64,000 bases of DNA, taken from Liolophura sinensis. Taxonomy: Eukaryota; Mollusca; Polyplacophora; Chitonida; Chitonidae. The notes below the pieces were generated by a model that worked only from the letters and a program-made list of their open reading frames with translations, did not search any database and was not told the DNA's origin. Below are positions 27,721-37,828 of the stretch, piece by piece. The stretch lies in assembly GCF_032854445.1 (NCBI RefSeq), contig NC_088304.1:22763704-22827703 (forward strand), given 5' to 3'. Each line of letters begins with the position of its first letter. Position 1 is the first letter of the stretch. The translations under genes and the position numbers were made by a program.

Positions 27721-28074
27721 CAAGGATTATTTCTCTACCGAAACAAAAATACATTGTTGTGAACTCGACTCGTTGGTACTGATTGGCCCAAATCTTGTTT
27801 GTGCGAAAAAGTATGCATAACATTGGAGAGCTATTCAAAAACATGTCCCGATCAGTAAATATGCTATGCAGATATAGGGACCATTGCCCTTCCCAACTTC
27901 GTTTAAAGCCTAAAGCACGAATTCCTGGGCGAGGCATTTATCATATAGTTATATCAATTCAGGGTGGGACTGTTTAACTGTTCGGGTCAGTATCTTGTTG
28001 TACGTTTGTGGTACTTGCAGTCAGTTTTATTAGTGGACTGTCCGTGGAGTTAGAATAAGATTGGGTATACAGAG

Positions 28075-28393
28075 ATGTCCGTGATCCTGGCCTGGGTCAC
28101 CCTCTCCTGCCTAGCTGGTCTAACCCCAGGGGATGAGTCCCCCAGGATAGGGGCACGTCACCCCGTGGAACATAGCCTGTACCCGTCTCTCTATGAAGGC
28201 TACGCTAACTCTCTGAACCCCGATTACCAGTCCAGCAATCAAGGCAACCACTTCCAGTATTGGCCCACGTACAGGAAAGCTTCTCCGCATGATCCCGTGC
28301 CTAAGACAGAGTGTGTGTGCGATTGTGGAGAAAACGACAGTCTTACAGAACAATACGACAATTTGTGCCACGGATGTCGAAAAGAACCATACG
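28075..28393 (+). CDS. secreted protein exon 1 (signal peptide, Cys cluster)
   Basis: ATG at 28075; donor TACG/GTAAGA at 28394. It gives 106 residues plus one base of the next Glu codon. Translation read past the donor is intron. Confidence 0.87.
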
Positions 28394-31300
28394 GTAAGAA
28401 GACAATTACATGTAATTAAATATTGTTTTATTTACTGTTTGTATAATGGAATGCGTAAGACAGTACCTCCTTGGCCATTTGGTCAAGAGCTGCCAGTTTA
28501 GATCATTAGACCATTATCTAGTGTAGAGCGTTCGCTTCGGGAGCGGTAGATCCAGGGTTAATCCTGGGTCGGGTCACACCTAGGACCTTAAAAGTGGAAA
28601 CTGTAAATTCCTCGCTTGGCGTTCAGCATGAAGAGGATAGTGCAACCACTGGTTGACCCGTATCAGTACAGTGGTTCGGGCGGGTCGGCTTACTTGCCTT
28701 CGGTAAGTCATCTCAGAGAAACAGCACTAAATAAAAGAGCGATGGAAATCCGCCCTGCAACACACAGGCACATTACATGCACTCTAAGGACTCCTTCGTA
28801 CGATATTAAACCCCAAGCACTCACTCGCTCACTCATTCACTATTGAGGCCGTGTGTCCAGCTCTCGGCGGAGCGACTTCAACCTTTCGCAAAGAAATGTG
28901 TCATAAATCTGAGGAAGTGCGGTACTGACAAGACAATAACACTGACAAATAAATTTTCGACAAAACCATCTGTTGTTTTTACATTTACAAGCTACCTGAA
29001 CATTGGCGTTGATTTGTGCAGAGTTTTAAAACAATAGTTGGTATTTAAAATTTAAGGAAAGTAAAATGATTACAGACACATCCATAGTCCCAAATAAATG
29101 AAAGCCTTACAAAACTTTTGAAATAAATCGCAGCGTTGATGTGCTAAACTTGAATCAGATATTGTTAATCCTGAAATTGCTTTGTTATTCGAACTATGGG
29201 AAAGCCTGTGAGCGTCTATAGTGTTTTTATGTTCATTTGAAAAAGAATAATTTGATTTTGCATGTTTTGGGGACGATACGGTTAGGTTATCCCCTGCACA
29301 GCCAGAAAACTGTATCTAGTTAGCGGCCTCCTATTGCCAGAGGTCAACTGTTGCTGCCAGGGTTCATGTGTTATGCTCGCCACGATGTGGTTAAAATATT
29401 GCTGATGTGGCATTGATCCATGTCATTCATTCAAATGTTATGGCATGCATGGAACTGAGTACGAGCGTGGAATCTGTGACGCCATGGTCAACATCACCAC
29501 CACCGCCTTCTTAACCACATGAAGTCCAAGCGAGGATTTGAAAATAACTGAAGGCAAGCCAGTGACCAACATTTGATACATATGGAAAAAAAAATCGATT
29601 TAGCCTGGAGTTATTACAGACCGTGTCAGTATTTACTCTTTAATACATATGTACATAAGTTCAATTATTTTTGACATGTTGAAATCAAACGTTTTTATCG
29701 TACATATGTAAAAGTCTTTATACATGATATGTGCAGTAATTACCCAGGAGCCTCCCACCAATGCGGTCGCTGTGAGTTCAAGTCCAGCTCATGCTGGCTT
29801 CCTCTCCGGGCGTACGTCAGAAGGCTTTCAGCAACTTGCGGATGGTCGTGGGCTTCCCCGGGCACTGCCTGGTTTCCACACACCATAATGTTGGTCGCCG
29901 TCGTTTTAGTGAAATATTCTTTAGGTTTGCAGTTAGAGAATAATTATCAAAACAGCTGGAAGCAGGTCGTGGTCATCCAATACAAAATCCCGTATGAATT
30001 GTACGTATTTGTGGTTGACCTTCTAAAAGCCTCAGGTCGATCAATACCCAGCCATTACGGATCATTATCATTAATTACACGTAACTAATGTTGGGGAAAT
30101 TCACCGAGATTGATCTGACTATTTTATGTCCGTCGGTCATATGATCGATCTATGCTAGTAACAAACACGATGCGATAAAATTCCGAATCGAGATTGGGCT
30201 AGCTAAGGAGTACAAATTTGAAATCTGGATTGGATTCTATGGTTATAAAACTAATATGAATAACGTTCACTGAAAACTAAAAGCTTGTTCTCTCTTATAC
30301 ATGTTACAAGCGATATTTACTGTTTATATATCATTTCTTACATACTCCATTGGAAACTGTTGTTTTAGGTTGTTTTGGATCTTGTTCTTGCGTTTATTGA
30401 CGTGAAACGTTCCTTCGTGGACTTCGAGTGGTGCACAGATGCCGGATTTCACGCTTAGATACTTGATTCAGTTCGTAATCAATTTAGTTTGACAGAAGCC
30501 TCTGTGGTGCCATCCGATAGACACTCATTCACAATATACAATTTACTATTTATTTACTTATTTATTATTGCCTTACCCTAGAATTTTTCACCTATATACG
30601 ATTGCAGTCGTTTTAATGGATTCAGAAAACCGGAGCGCTTTGAGGTAGAACCATCGACTTTTGCCAACCTACTGTCGACTTTTCACGCGTGTAGCAAACA
30701 TATATAGGCACTATATTAGTGGAAGACAAGCTGTTTTCGACGAACGCTATATTCTGCATATATGCGGGCACAGAAGTGTCATCGAAAACCTTCACAGGCA
30801 GTGAAAGCCGAAGCTGTCTTAGACTTAAAGGGATACACAATCGTTTCTGATTGGCTGGTGTGAGAGATAGGCTAAATATTATTTATGTCACATTTATTCA
30901 AGCGTGACCACAGCTCCAGTCTTAAACCCCGGAAACCGTATATCCACTGTAAATCAATCTGCGTCGATTCTGTATCCCTCAAAGTCGTAATTTCAAATCA
31001 CTTTAAAATTGTTAATTCTTACGTAACAGGGTCAAAATATTGCTGGACGACATAAATTCGGGGGAAGTTACTGTAAAACAAATTTCAGCTAAAATAACGG
31101 AAAGGATGATACCAAGTTTAATAACTGAGATGTTTTTTTGGGCCGGGGAATCTAAACATCCCCTTCATCTTGGTCTCATGTAGTGGCTGAAAGTTTATTT
31201 ATTTATTTATTTATTTGATTGGTGTTTTACGCCGTACTCAAGAATATTTCACTTATACGACGGCGGCCAGCATTATGGTGGGAGGAAACCGGGCAGAGCA

Positions 31301-34300
31301 AGGGGGAAACCCACGACCATCCGCACATTGCTGGCAGACCTTCCCACTTACGGCCGGAGAGGAAGTCAGCATGAGCTGGACTTGAACTCACAGCGACCGC
31401 ATTGGTGAGAGGCTTCTGGGTCATTATGCTGCGCTAGCGTGCTAACCGACTGAGCCACGGAGGCCCCTGTAGTGGCTCAAAGACAAGCATCTGTAACCAC
31501 ACAATGTGTGAAATTATTGTTTAGTTACTACAATCACTGACATCCACCGTTGTGTTATCAATGGCACGTTTCAGAAAGGGGCTGTGAATGGATAACGGTG
31601 TTTAAAGCAGTTCAAGGAAATGGTCGCAATGTTTACGATGACTGGGTCAACAGCGGAAGTTTGAACATGGACAAACCGGAAGCCATGGACGTGGACAACG
31701 AACTCATCTACCGGGACGCCGCCATCTTGGATAGATGGAGCCATCTCTTCATTAAACGGGTGATTGGGAAAAGAATTTACTATTTCTAGACGGATAAAAC
31801 GTCGGTCCTATCCATCATAGATTAAAATGATTCTTATCACATATCATTATTCACATTTTGTACACATATAATTTTGGTGTTTGCTAAAGATAGGATACAT
31901 AGGTCAAAGGCCACTTCATTATATTCCAAAACAAGCGGATGAATCTGTTCAGTTCAATAACAATCACAGCATTGCCGGCCGAAATTTGAGAAGAATAGTT
32001 CTTGCTGAATAGGATAGCCATTTTCGTTTTTGTATCTGCTGCAATAAATTTCTCGAAGATCATATTCAAGGTACTCAGATTTGGTTGTCAGTACTGTGTG
32101 CATATGACTAAAACCTCACACATGCATGTCTGTGCTAGATGGGGATGATTATGATGACGACCCTAACCATGCTGATAATGAAAATGGCGATAAAGACAAT
32201 GTTGGTTATGTACTAATAGTAATAATGATGATGATGCAATGATTTCAGCAATATTTTTGAGGAAGAGGGTGACAAAAATCAAGAAAAATTATAACAACGA
32301 TGAGATGATTTCTTTTCAATGTTGATAATGATTATGACGATTACAACTGTTACAGAGATAATGATGACAATGATTACAATGCAGAAGTGATAATCGAATT
32401 TTGCCTTTGTTACAGGTTAAAATTGAAATATTTGAAGATAACATCATGCAGGCCTGGTATTACTTTGACGGCTCGGCCTCAGCTTTAGACACCTGGATGT
32501 CTGGTAGACGTCTAATAGCCTCTCCCTACACAGACCTCAAGACCGGGCCGCTAAGCGTGTTCTCTATCACAGGGTAAATACGTCTGAGTATCGCCTGAGC
32601 AGGTGTGGGTAGAGTGTTCCTCGTAAACGATAAATCCGAGGTTCGGCCCGGAATAGTGACGTACCTAAGACTTTGGCATCAGTTATCTTGGTACGACGCA
32701 GTCTTAACGTCAGCTTGGCGATCAACACAAGACAAATGCACCAAGCACTGCTTATAGCACGGACCGATGCCCGTAAAATGTCACTCGGTGTCTGGTGTAT
32801 TTATCATGGAGTTTCAGTGAGGCAGCACTATCATTATGCCGACAACGGGTCCGACCTGTGATTTGACCGATATGTTGAATGATGAAATCCCAAACAAACA
32901 AACCTGGAAAAGACTCTTATGTCTAGGGATGCAGCCGTATTCTCTGGGATATAGGGGGATACATTTGGAGACAAAGCATCGTCAGAGTTTCAAAACCAGT
33001 TTCTGGCACTTAATCTTCTATAAATGTTCTGACGTTTGATGAACGACACCGGGGAGATCAACAGGCTTCTCTCCACTCATACCCGGAATCACTGGCGTTT
33101 GAGCAAAATTTCTGCCGTCGCCTGACTGTCTGCATACATTTGTATTTAACCATATAAGGTGCTGATCCAATGCTGGTGAAAGACCCTCGCCGGATCAGGC
33201 GGTTAAAGCTTACTGCAATTGCCAGACTCTTAGGTTAGCTGTCGGCAGATTGACTTATTCGACTGGTGTTTTACACAGCATTCAGGAATACTTCACTTAT
33301 ACGAGGGCGGTCAACACTATCGTGGAGGAAACCGGGAAGAGGTTGGTGGGAACCCATGATTGCTAGGAAACTCCAACGTATTCGTTGGTTTGTGTGCAAG
33401 TCGGGAGGTTCGTCTTATAGGCCTATTATGAGAAGGCAGGTGGTTACCTTCGGGCACTCCACACTTGAACCTTGCAGCCGTCATATAAGGAAAAAAAATC
33501 TTCAGTAATTCGCTAAACGATAATAAATCAATCAAAGATGTTATACAATACAAAATAATGGTATATAAAGGCAAAGAACACACTAGCATGAAGTACATGC
33601 CAGATGACAGATCATTAGATATTATCCGGGAAAATAGTTTCATTTATTTTTAAAATATTTTTCGACCCAGTAAAACATTTAAAACTTTGTATTCTACTGT
33701 GGCCTTTTCTGACCATATTGGGGCCAGTGATGTTACTTCAGCTTTTTGCCACTTGAGACACAGAGATTGCTATATTCCATCATTCAAAACGCATCTTCAT
33801 TTAGAGTTATGAATACACTCAACGTATAGACTTTGAAAACGAACAATTTCACGCCAAAAGTAATAATGTGACGTCACTGCTACCCTTTCGGTCCCAACAG
33901 ACCCACCATTAGAATCCTGTGTTTCAAATTTAATTTAACTGGTTAGAAAAAAATCTAAAAAAAAAAAAAATCAAACTATTTTCCTGGACCACTGTTTAAT
34001 TGTCTTTCATCTGATAAATACTTCATTTTATCAGTGATTTTTTTTTTCGCCTTTAAACAAAATTATTTGAGCAGAGCGAAATAAGTGAATGAAAATTTTA
34101 ACTACATGGATTGGCGTTGTTTTCAGAGAAAATGAGGAGAGGCGTTTCTCGATCAGCCGGTCAACGGAGAGCTGCGCCACACAGTGTGGCTATCTTCTGG
34201 TCGTTAACCCTGCCAGCTCGCACGAGTGCGACTTCGAGAGAAGAGCTGACCAGCCGTTCTTCCTCTACGATACCAGGCTCTGTCAGTGTGGAGTATTCTC

Positions 34301-34934
34301 AGACTCGTGTAAGTTTGGCAATGTTTAGAATAGCCCCTGAGTAGATTGGAAAAACCACCAGAGTCGTTTGAGAATATGCACTGAGAGGTTTGGGAATGTC
34401 CACTGAGTTGTTTGAGAATGTAAGATGAGTACCTCGAAAACGTCGTCTGAGTTGTTTTAGGGTGTCCATTAAATAATCTGAGAATGTCCATTGAGTATGT
34501 TGAGAACGTCGTCTGAGTTGTTTGAGAGTGTCCATTAAGTGACTTGAGAATGTCCACTGAGTGTGTTGAGAACGTCGTCCGAGTTGTTTGAGAGTGCTCG
34601 TTAGTGTCGCCTGCGAATGTCGAGTGTGCCCAGGGTGTAGTTTGAAACTGTGGACTAAGTAATTTGAGAGTTTTCAACCTAGTTCGTACTGGCTGACTGA
34701 GGTTTTACCTCATGTACACAATTCCTCCGTCGGTATACCCAATCTCTGTCAGAGATGTGAAACATTCTTGTGTACGCCTGTGGCATAAAACATCAACCAT
34801 ATAGAGAAATCTGAATGTATAACCTTGTATGTATAAGCCTGACCTTTTGGGGTTTTTTTGACATTTTTCCAGCGGAGACAGGTATCGGAGATCGTCTGTT
34901 GATCTCTGTTAAGGTGTGTGGACAGGAGTTATGA
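28075..34934 (+). CDS. secreted protein of unknown function, 301 residues, five exons
   Basis: Exons 28075-28393, 31575-31759, 32416-32573, 34127-34308 and 34873-34934 join in phase (1, 0, 2, 1) into one open frame ending TGA. Residues 1-19 (MSVILAWVTLSCLAGLTPG) look like a signal peptide. Residues 20-106 hold a polar, Tyr-rich stretch, then a Cys cluster (ECVCDCGEN, LCHGCRK). From residue 107 follows a compact domain opening GCEWITVFKAVQGNGRNVYD, with IEIFEDNIMQAWYYFDGSAS, WMSGRRLIASPYTDL, CATQCGYLLVVNP and, at the end, GDRLLISVKVCG. This layout recalls an uncharacterised extracellular family that I associate with aquatic invertebrates; that link is from memory. No enzyme motif is seen. It is probably secreted and disulfide-bonded. 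The exon junctions make the gene model strong; the function is unknown. Confidence 0.85.
28505..28845 (+). repeat. SINE-B, full length
   Basis: In intron 1 of the secreted-protein gene. The tRNA-like head (TAGTGTAGAGCGTTCGCTTC and GGGTTAATCCTGGGTCGGGT) is followed by GTCACACCTAGGACCTTAAA, TTCCTCGCTTGGCGTTCAGC, GATATTAAACCCCAAGCACT and a tail of CACTCACTCGCTCACTCATT. It defines the head of the family whose tails are at 18283 and 63863. Confidence 0.85.
28850..29735. other. intron 1 of the secreted-protein gene
   Basis: No exon or classified repeat recognised. Confidence 0.5.
29740..29930 (+). repeat. SINE-A, truncated at both ends
   Basis: TACCCAGGAGCCTCCCACCA through the B box GAGTTCAAGTCCAGC to AGTGAAATATTCTT. 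It lacks the A-box head and the AATAAA tail. Confidence 0.88.
29935..31178. other. intron 1, low-information sequence
   Basis: One diverged SINE-A-related piece at about 30545-30670 (TTATTGCCTTACCCTAGAAT, ACCATCGACTTTTGCC). Nothing else recognised. Confidence 0.45.
31194..31467 (-). repeat. SINE-A, full length, 15-bp target duplication
   Basis: Reverse-strand complete element from TTTATTTATT to GCCACGGAGGCCCC. The A box (TGGCTCAGTCGG) and B box (GAGTTCAAGTCC) are intact on the minus strand. It is flanked by TGTAGTGGCTGAAAG (31179-31193) and TGTAGTGGCTCAAAG (31468-31482). About 100 bases upstream of exon 2 of the secreted-protein gene. Confidence 0.96.
31575..31759 (+). CDS. secreted protein exon 2
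   Basis: Acceptor GGCACGTTTCAG; donor CGG/GTGATT. It encodes ERGCEWITVFKAVQGNGRNV through ELIYRDAAILDRWSHLFIKR. It completes the split Glu codon from exon 1. Confidence 0.87.
31800..32415. other. intron 2, GAT-rich
   Basis: From about 32135 to 32400 the intron is enriched in GATGAT/AATGAT trinucleotides, a degenerate simple repeat. No exon is seen before the acceptor TTTGTTACAG. Confidence 0.55.
32416..32573 (+). CDS. secreted protein exon 3
   Basis: Acceptor TTTGTTACAG; donor ACAGG/GTAAAT. It encodes VKIEIFEDNIMQAWYYFDGS, ASALDTWMSGRRLIASPYTD and LKTGPLSVFSIT, ending in a split Gly codon. Confidence 0.88.
32580..32840 (+). repeat. SINE-B, highly diverged
   Basis: TGTGGGTAGAGTGTTCCTCG, ATCCGAGGTTCGGCCCGGAA and GTGACGTACCTAAGACTTTG follow the SINE-B head order with many substitutions. 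It starts just after the exon 3 donor. Confidence 0.45.
33245..33500 (-). repeat. SINE-A, diverged, rearranged
   Basis: GACTGGTGTTTTACACAGCA, then CGAGGGCGGTCAACACTATC and GGAGGAAACCGGGAAGAG. The segment after 33360 no longer follows the family order closely. Confidence 0.65.
34127..34308 (+). CDS. secreted protein exon 4
   Basis: Acceptor GTTGTTTTCAG; donor TCGT/GTAAGT. It encodes ENEERRFSISRSTESCATQC, GYLLVVNPASSHECDFERRA and FLYDTRLCQCGVFSDS. Five Cys suggest disulfides. Confidence 0.87.
34330..34680 (+). repeat. about 22-bp tandem repeat in the last intron
   Basis: Sixteen or so degenerate units of TGAGAATGTCCACTGAGTTG plus TT, with a higher-order period of three units (about 66 bases) in the 34470-34600 part. 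The reverse-strand reading frame through it has a short repeated peptide pattern and is probably spurious. Confidence 0.88.
34873..34934 (+). CDS. secreted protein terminal exon
   Basis: Acceptor TTTTTCCAG. It completes TCG (Ser) and adds ETGIGDRLLISVKVCGQEL before TGA at 34932-34934. It is short, but the phase and the sequence fit. Confidence 0.8.
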
Positions 34935-35039
34935 TCGACCTAAAAGACTTTTGTGAGGTGAAACCAGACCCAGACAGCCCCACTCGACCCGTATCCCACT
35001 TAACGGAGGCGTGAGAAATCCGTGGGCCACTGACGATAA

Positions 35040-35220
35040 TCACCATAATATTCAACATAACATCCTGTCAGTCTAACACAAACTTTGTGTTGAATTAGTA
35101 GACTATGTGTGATAAATTTAGTAAAATAATCTGCGGCAAATACAGAATGTATTCTATCATCACTCAGACAACAAACTTTCTGTTAAATTTTACAGAATAT
35201 TCGTTGAGAGTACAGTTGAA
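35040..35220. mobile_element. MITE-like inverted-repeat element, copy 3
   Basis: ATTCAACATAACATCCTGTC, ACAGAATGTATTCTATCATC and AACTTTCTGTTAAATTTTAC match the MITE copies at 1350 and 24290, ending GTTGAGAGTACAG. Partly rearranged. Confidence 0.5.
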
Positions 35221-37350
35221 TCCTGCTTGTGCCTTACAGGAGCTTTTTTTTTGTTTTTTGTTTTTTAGTCTCATTTTCGGTTGTAGACCTAGACTATATC
35301 TACATCTGTATATCTACACTACCTTTCGGTGTAGTCTTACACAGCCTTTCAGCGTAGTCTTGAACTACTTTTCGACAAAGGGCTTTATATCTAATGCAAG
35401 TTTTGAGTGTAGAAGTCTATGTTCTTGAGTACGGCGTAAAACATCAACCAAATAAATCAATGAATGTAGACATTACCATCACAGATAAATATAGATTTTC
35501 CCTTGACTTCAAAACTTATAATTTTTATCATATTTGTTAAATTATAAAAATTATCGCTGGAAGGGAAATATCAAATAAAAAACACCGAGCTACTTTGGTC
35601 TAACGTAAGGGCAAAGTGTGTTTTTATATCTGTACGTTGAAATTAATTACGCTAGCTCTTATTGAAGAGGAAAGTGAACAAAATTTCTGATGAACTGGGC
35701 TACAAAGCTTCAAATTTCCATAGATACAACTTTCATATGAGCTTCTGAAATTTTGCGTACATGTCGCATATCAGTCTGTCAAGGTCAATGCTTGACAACA
35801 ACGGAACACAGCGCCATTTGCAGCTGAACTAAGATCAGTCCAGAAGTTATAGATTTACACTGTCGCAGGCTATCTTAAGAGGGCTTGTTGTGTTATGTTA
35901 TCAACCTCGAGATGTCCATTGAGACATATCCATTCTCAAAAGTGATTATTTTACCTTGTACCATGGGCGTGGGTTATTTTTACCTGTAGTATGACCGTAA
36001 TTTCATTTTTATATCTGCATGTCTTGTAAATATAGTAAAACCTTATGGCAAATATGGCTATTTCTCATCTTGTTTTCCTTATAGTTTCACCGAAAAAAAC
36101 ACACTTATTTCCTCCAACATTTATCGCTAATTGGTTTACCTATGGGTATAGAGTCTCACCACGTGGCGTGCCATGACAGGCTGAAATACTGCGACAAATT
36201 CGTAAAGCCATTCATTAATTCATTTGTGTTAAGTTTTGGCGGGTGGGGGGGGGGGGGGGGGGTAAAGGGACTTGCAGAATGGATTGGGTCCCCGCGGTCT
36301 TCTGGTTTTTTTTTATACAGAATGTTTAATTTATGCAGAATGTACATGCGCATTGTATGTACACATTAAGCATATGACAACATTCTGCGTAGATTTCAAT
36401 GTCTTAAAACAAAAAGAAAATGAAATATTCTTGAGCACGGGGTAAAACTCCTGAAACCCAGGTATACTTCCCTCATATACATTATGTCCCTATGTGTACA
36501 TGGAATTCTTTTAAGGATGGCCCTCAGCAAGATTCAAATAAATAAACAAATAAGTCTACAGCTCAGGAGAAATAATATCACCAAGAAAAATCCAGGCAAA
36601 GTTAAATCACTGGTCAAGGGGAACCCATGCCATTAAGTATTTAAAATTCACAGCTTTAAAAGCAAACGGCTCCGGTGAGTTAACCATTGATTATAAGCGC
36701 TTCCTTTCTGAAGAAAAGTCCTGAAAAAAACATAAAATGTAAATGACTGATATCTATTTAGCTTTTTAATTTATAGTTTGTGTATGTCGTTTTACTCTTT
36801 TCGTCTTCGGTCACTCTGCCATGTTACCGGTGAATCTTGATAATACTGTTAGCAATTGTATTTAATTTCATGATGGAGTCTTCCTTTGCTGCCTACATGG
36901 GGGTTAAATAAATAACAGCCGGTTATGTAATTTCTACACAAAGTCTCTGACAGGTCACTCTGCATGAAATCATTTGTGCTATTCTGCATACACTCTTTTA
37001 AATAATGACCTTTAATACATCCATGTACCATGTCTATAGAGCTTAGTTAAATCTATAAGACAGCTGGAGGTAATTTCCTTCTCCTTATAACATGCAAGGG
37101 CGACCGGTTACTATTTACGTTAATTGTTCCGGCTTTTTAAAACTCAACCATATTTTTATTTCTTCGCCTTACAAGATACTGTTCAGAGCGTCAACCTCAT
37201 AAATGACAGGCCCTGGTTACAACACGAGTCTCGACATGTGTGGACTACAATAAGTGGTAAACTTCATACGAGAAATGTAACGTTTTTGCCCACTCTATCA
37301 ACATACTGCCAAAAGTGGACACATTGAGGCCTCCCTGCCACAAAGATTTA
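35221..37350. other. intergenic between the two convergent genes
   Basis: Spacer between the secreted-protein gene (+) and the NWD gene (-). It holds SINE-A tail fragments at about 35425-35462 (TTCTTGAGTACGGCGTAAAA) and 36420-36455 (GAAATATTCTTGAGCACGGG) and a run of about 20 G near 36242-36262. No gene seen. Confidence 0.55.
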
Positions 37351-37560
37351 TTTATTAATTAATTTAGTTATTTGATTGTTGCTTTTCCCACTTATATGTG
37401 AATTTTATGGGCTTAGAAATAGATTGCCGAGTAGGTAAACCACCGACCTTTGATAAGTTACTGATGAACTCTTCCACATGTGTTGCGCAAACAGCCTCGT
37501 CGACCGCTTTATTTTGGCCTATGGCCCACAAGCTTTGAAAGACGAGTAATTTAGAAATAA
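37350..37560 (-). repeat. SINE-A-related sister element, degenerate
   Basis: TTTGATTGTTGCTTTTCCCA, then AACCACCGACCTTTGATAAG and ACTGATGAACTCTTCCACAT. It resembles the pieces at 27360 and 30545 more than SINE-A proper. Confidence 0.45.
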
Positions 37561-37719
37561 AGGACGGGTTTGAGCCCACACCTTGTGTGTGATGTCCTAG
37601 CGAGTGAGAGTCCTGCTACAAAGAGCTTCCATGGTTACGTGGCTGATAAAACACTGAATATCAGATACCAACCTAAGCAAACATACAGTTAAGCAGAACT
37701 ATTAATCAGTTGGTTTCCA

Positions 37720-37725
37720 TTTATT
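37720..37725 (-). promoter_or_regulatory. possible polyadenylation signal of the NWD gene
   Basis: AATAAA on the reverse strand, about 100 bases past the stop codon at 37829. Position is suitable; there is no transcript evidence. Confidence 0.4.
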
Positions 37726-37828
37726 TCATCACCTTACAGTTTACAGCATGGCAGATAATGCTAGTCTTGTGTCAGACTGCCGTGTTCCAACACTATACTT
37801 AGGACTGCTAAGTAGAAAATTACTCATA

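Noticed and set aside
31227-31424. Recurrent frames with SSSPAHAGFLSG or CEFKSSSCWLP
   Set aside because: The same peptide appears at every SINE-A copy (19951, 31227, 46357, 48337, 62970); it is SINE sequence, not a gene.
34204-34677. Reverse-strand frame of 157 codons with a repeated peptide
   Set aside because: By-product of the 22-bp tandem repeat and of the opposite strand of exon 4 of the secreted-protein gene.
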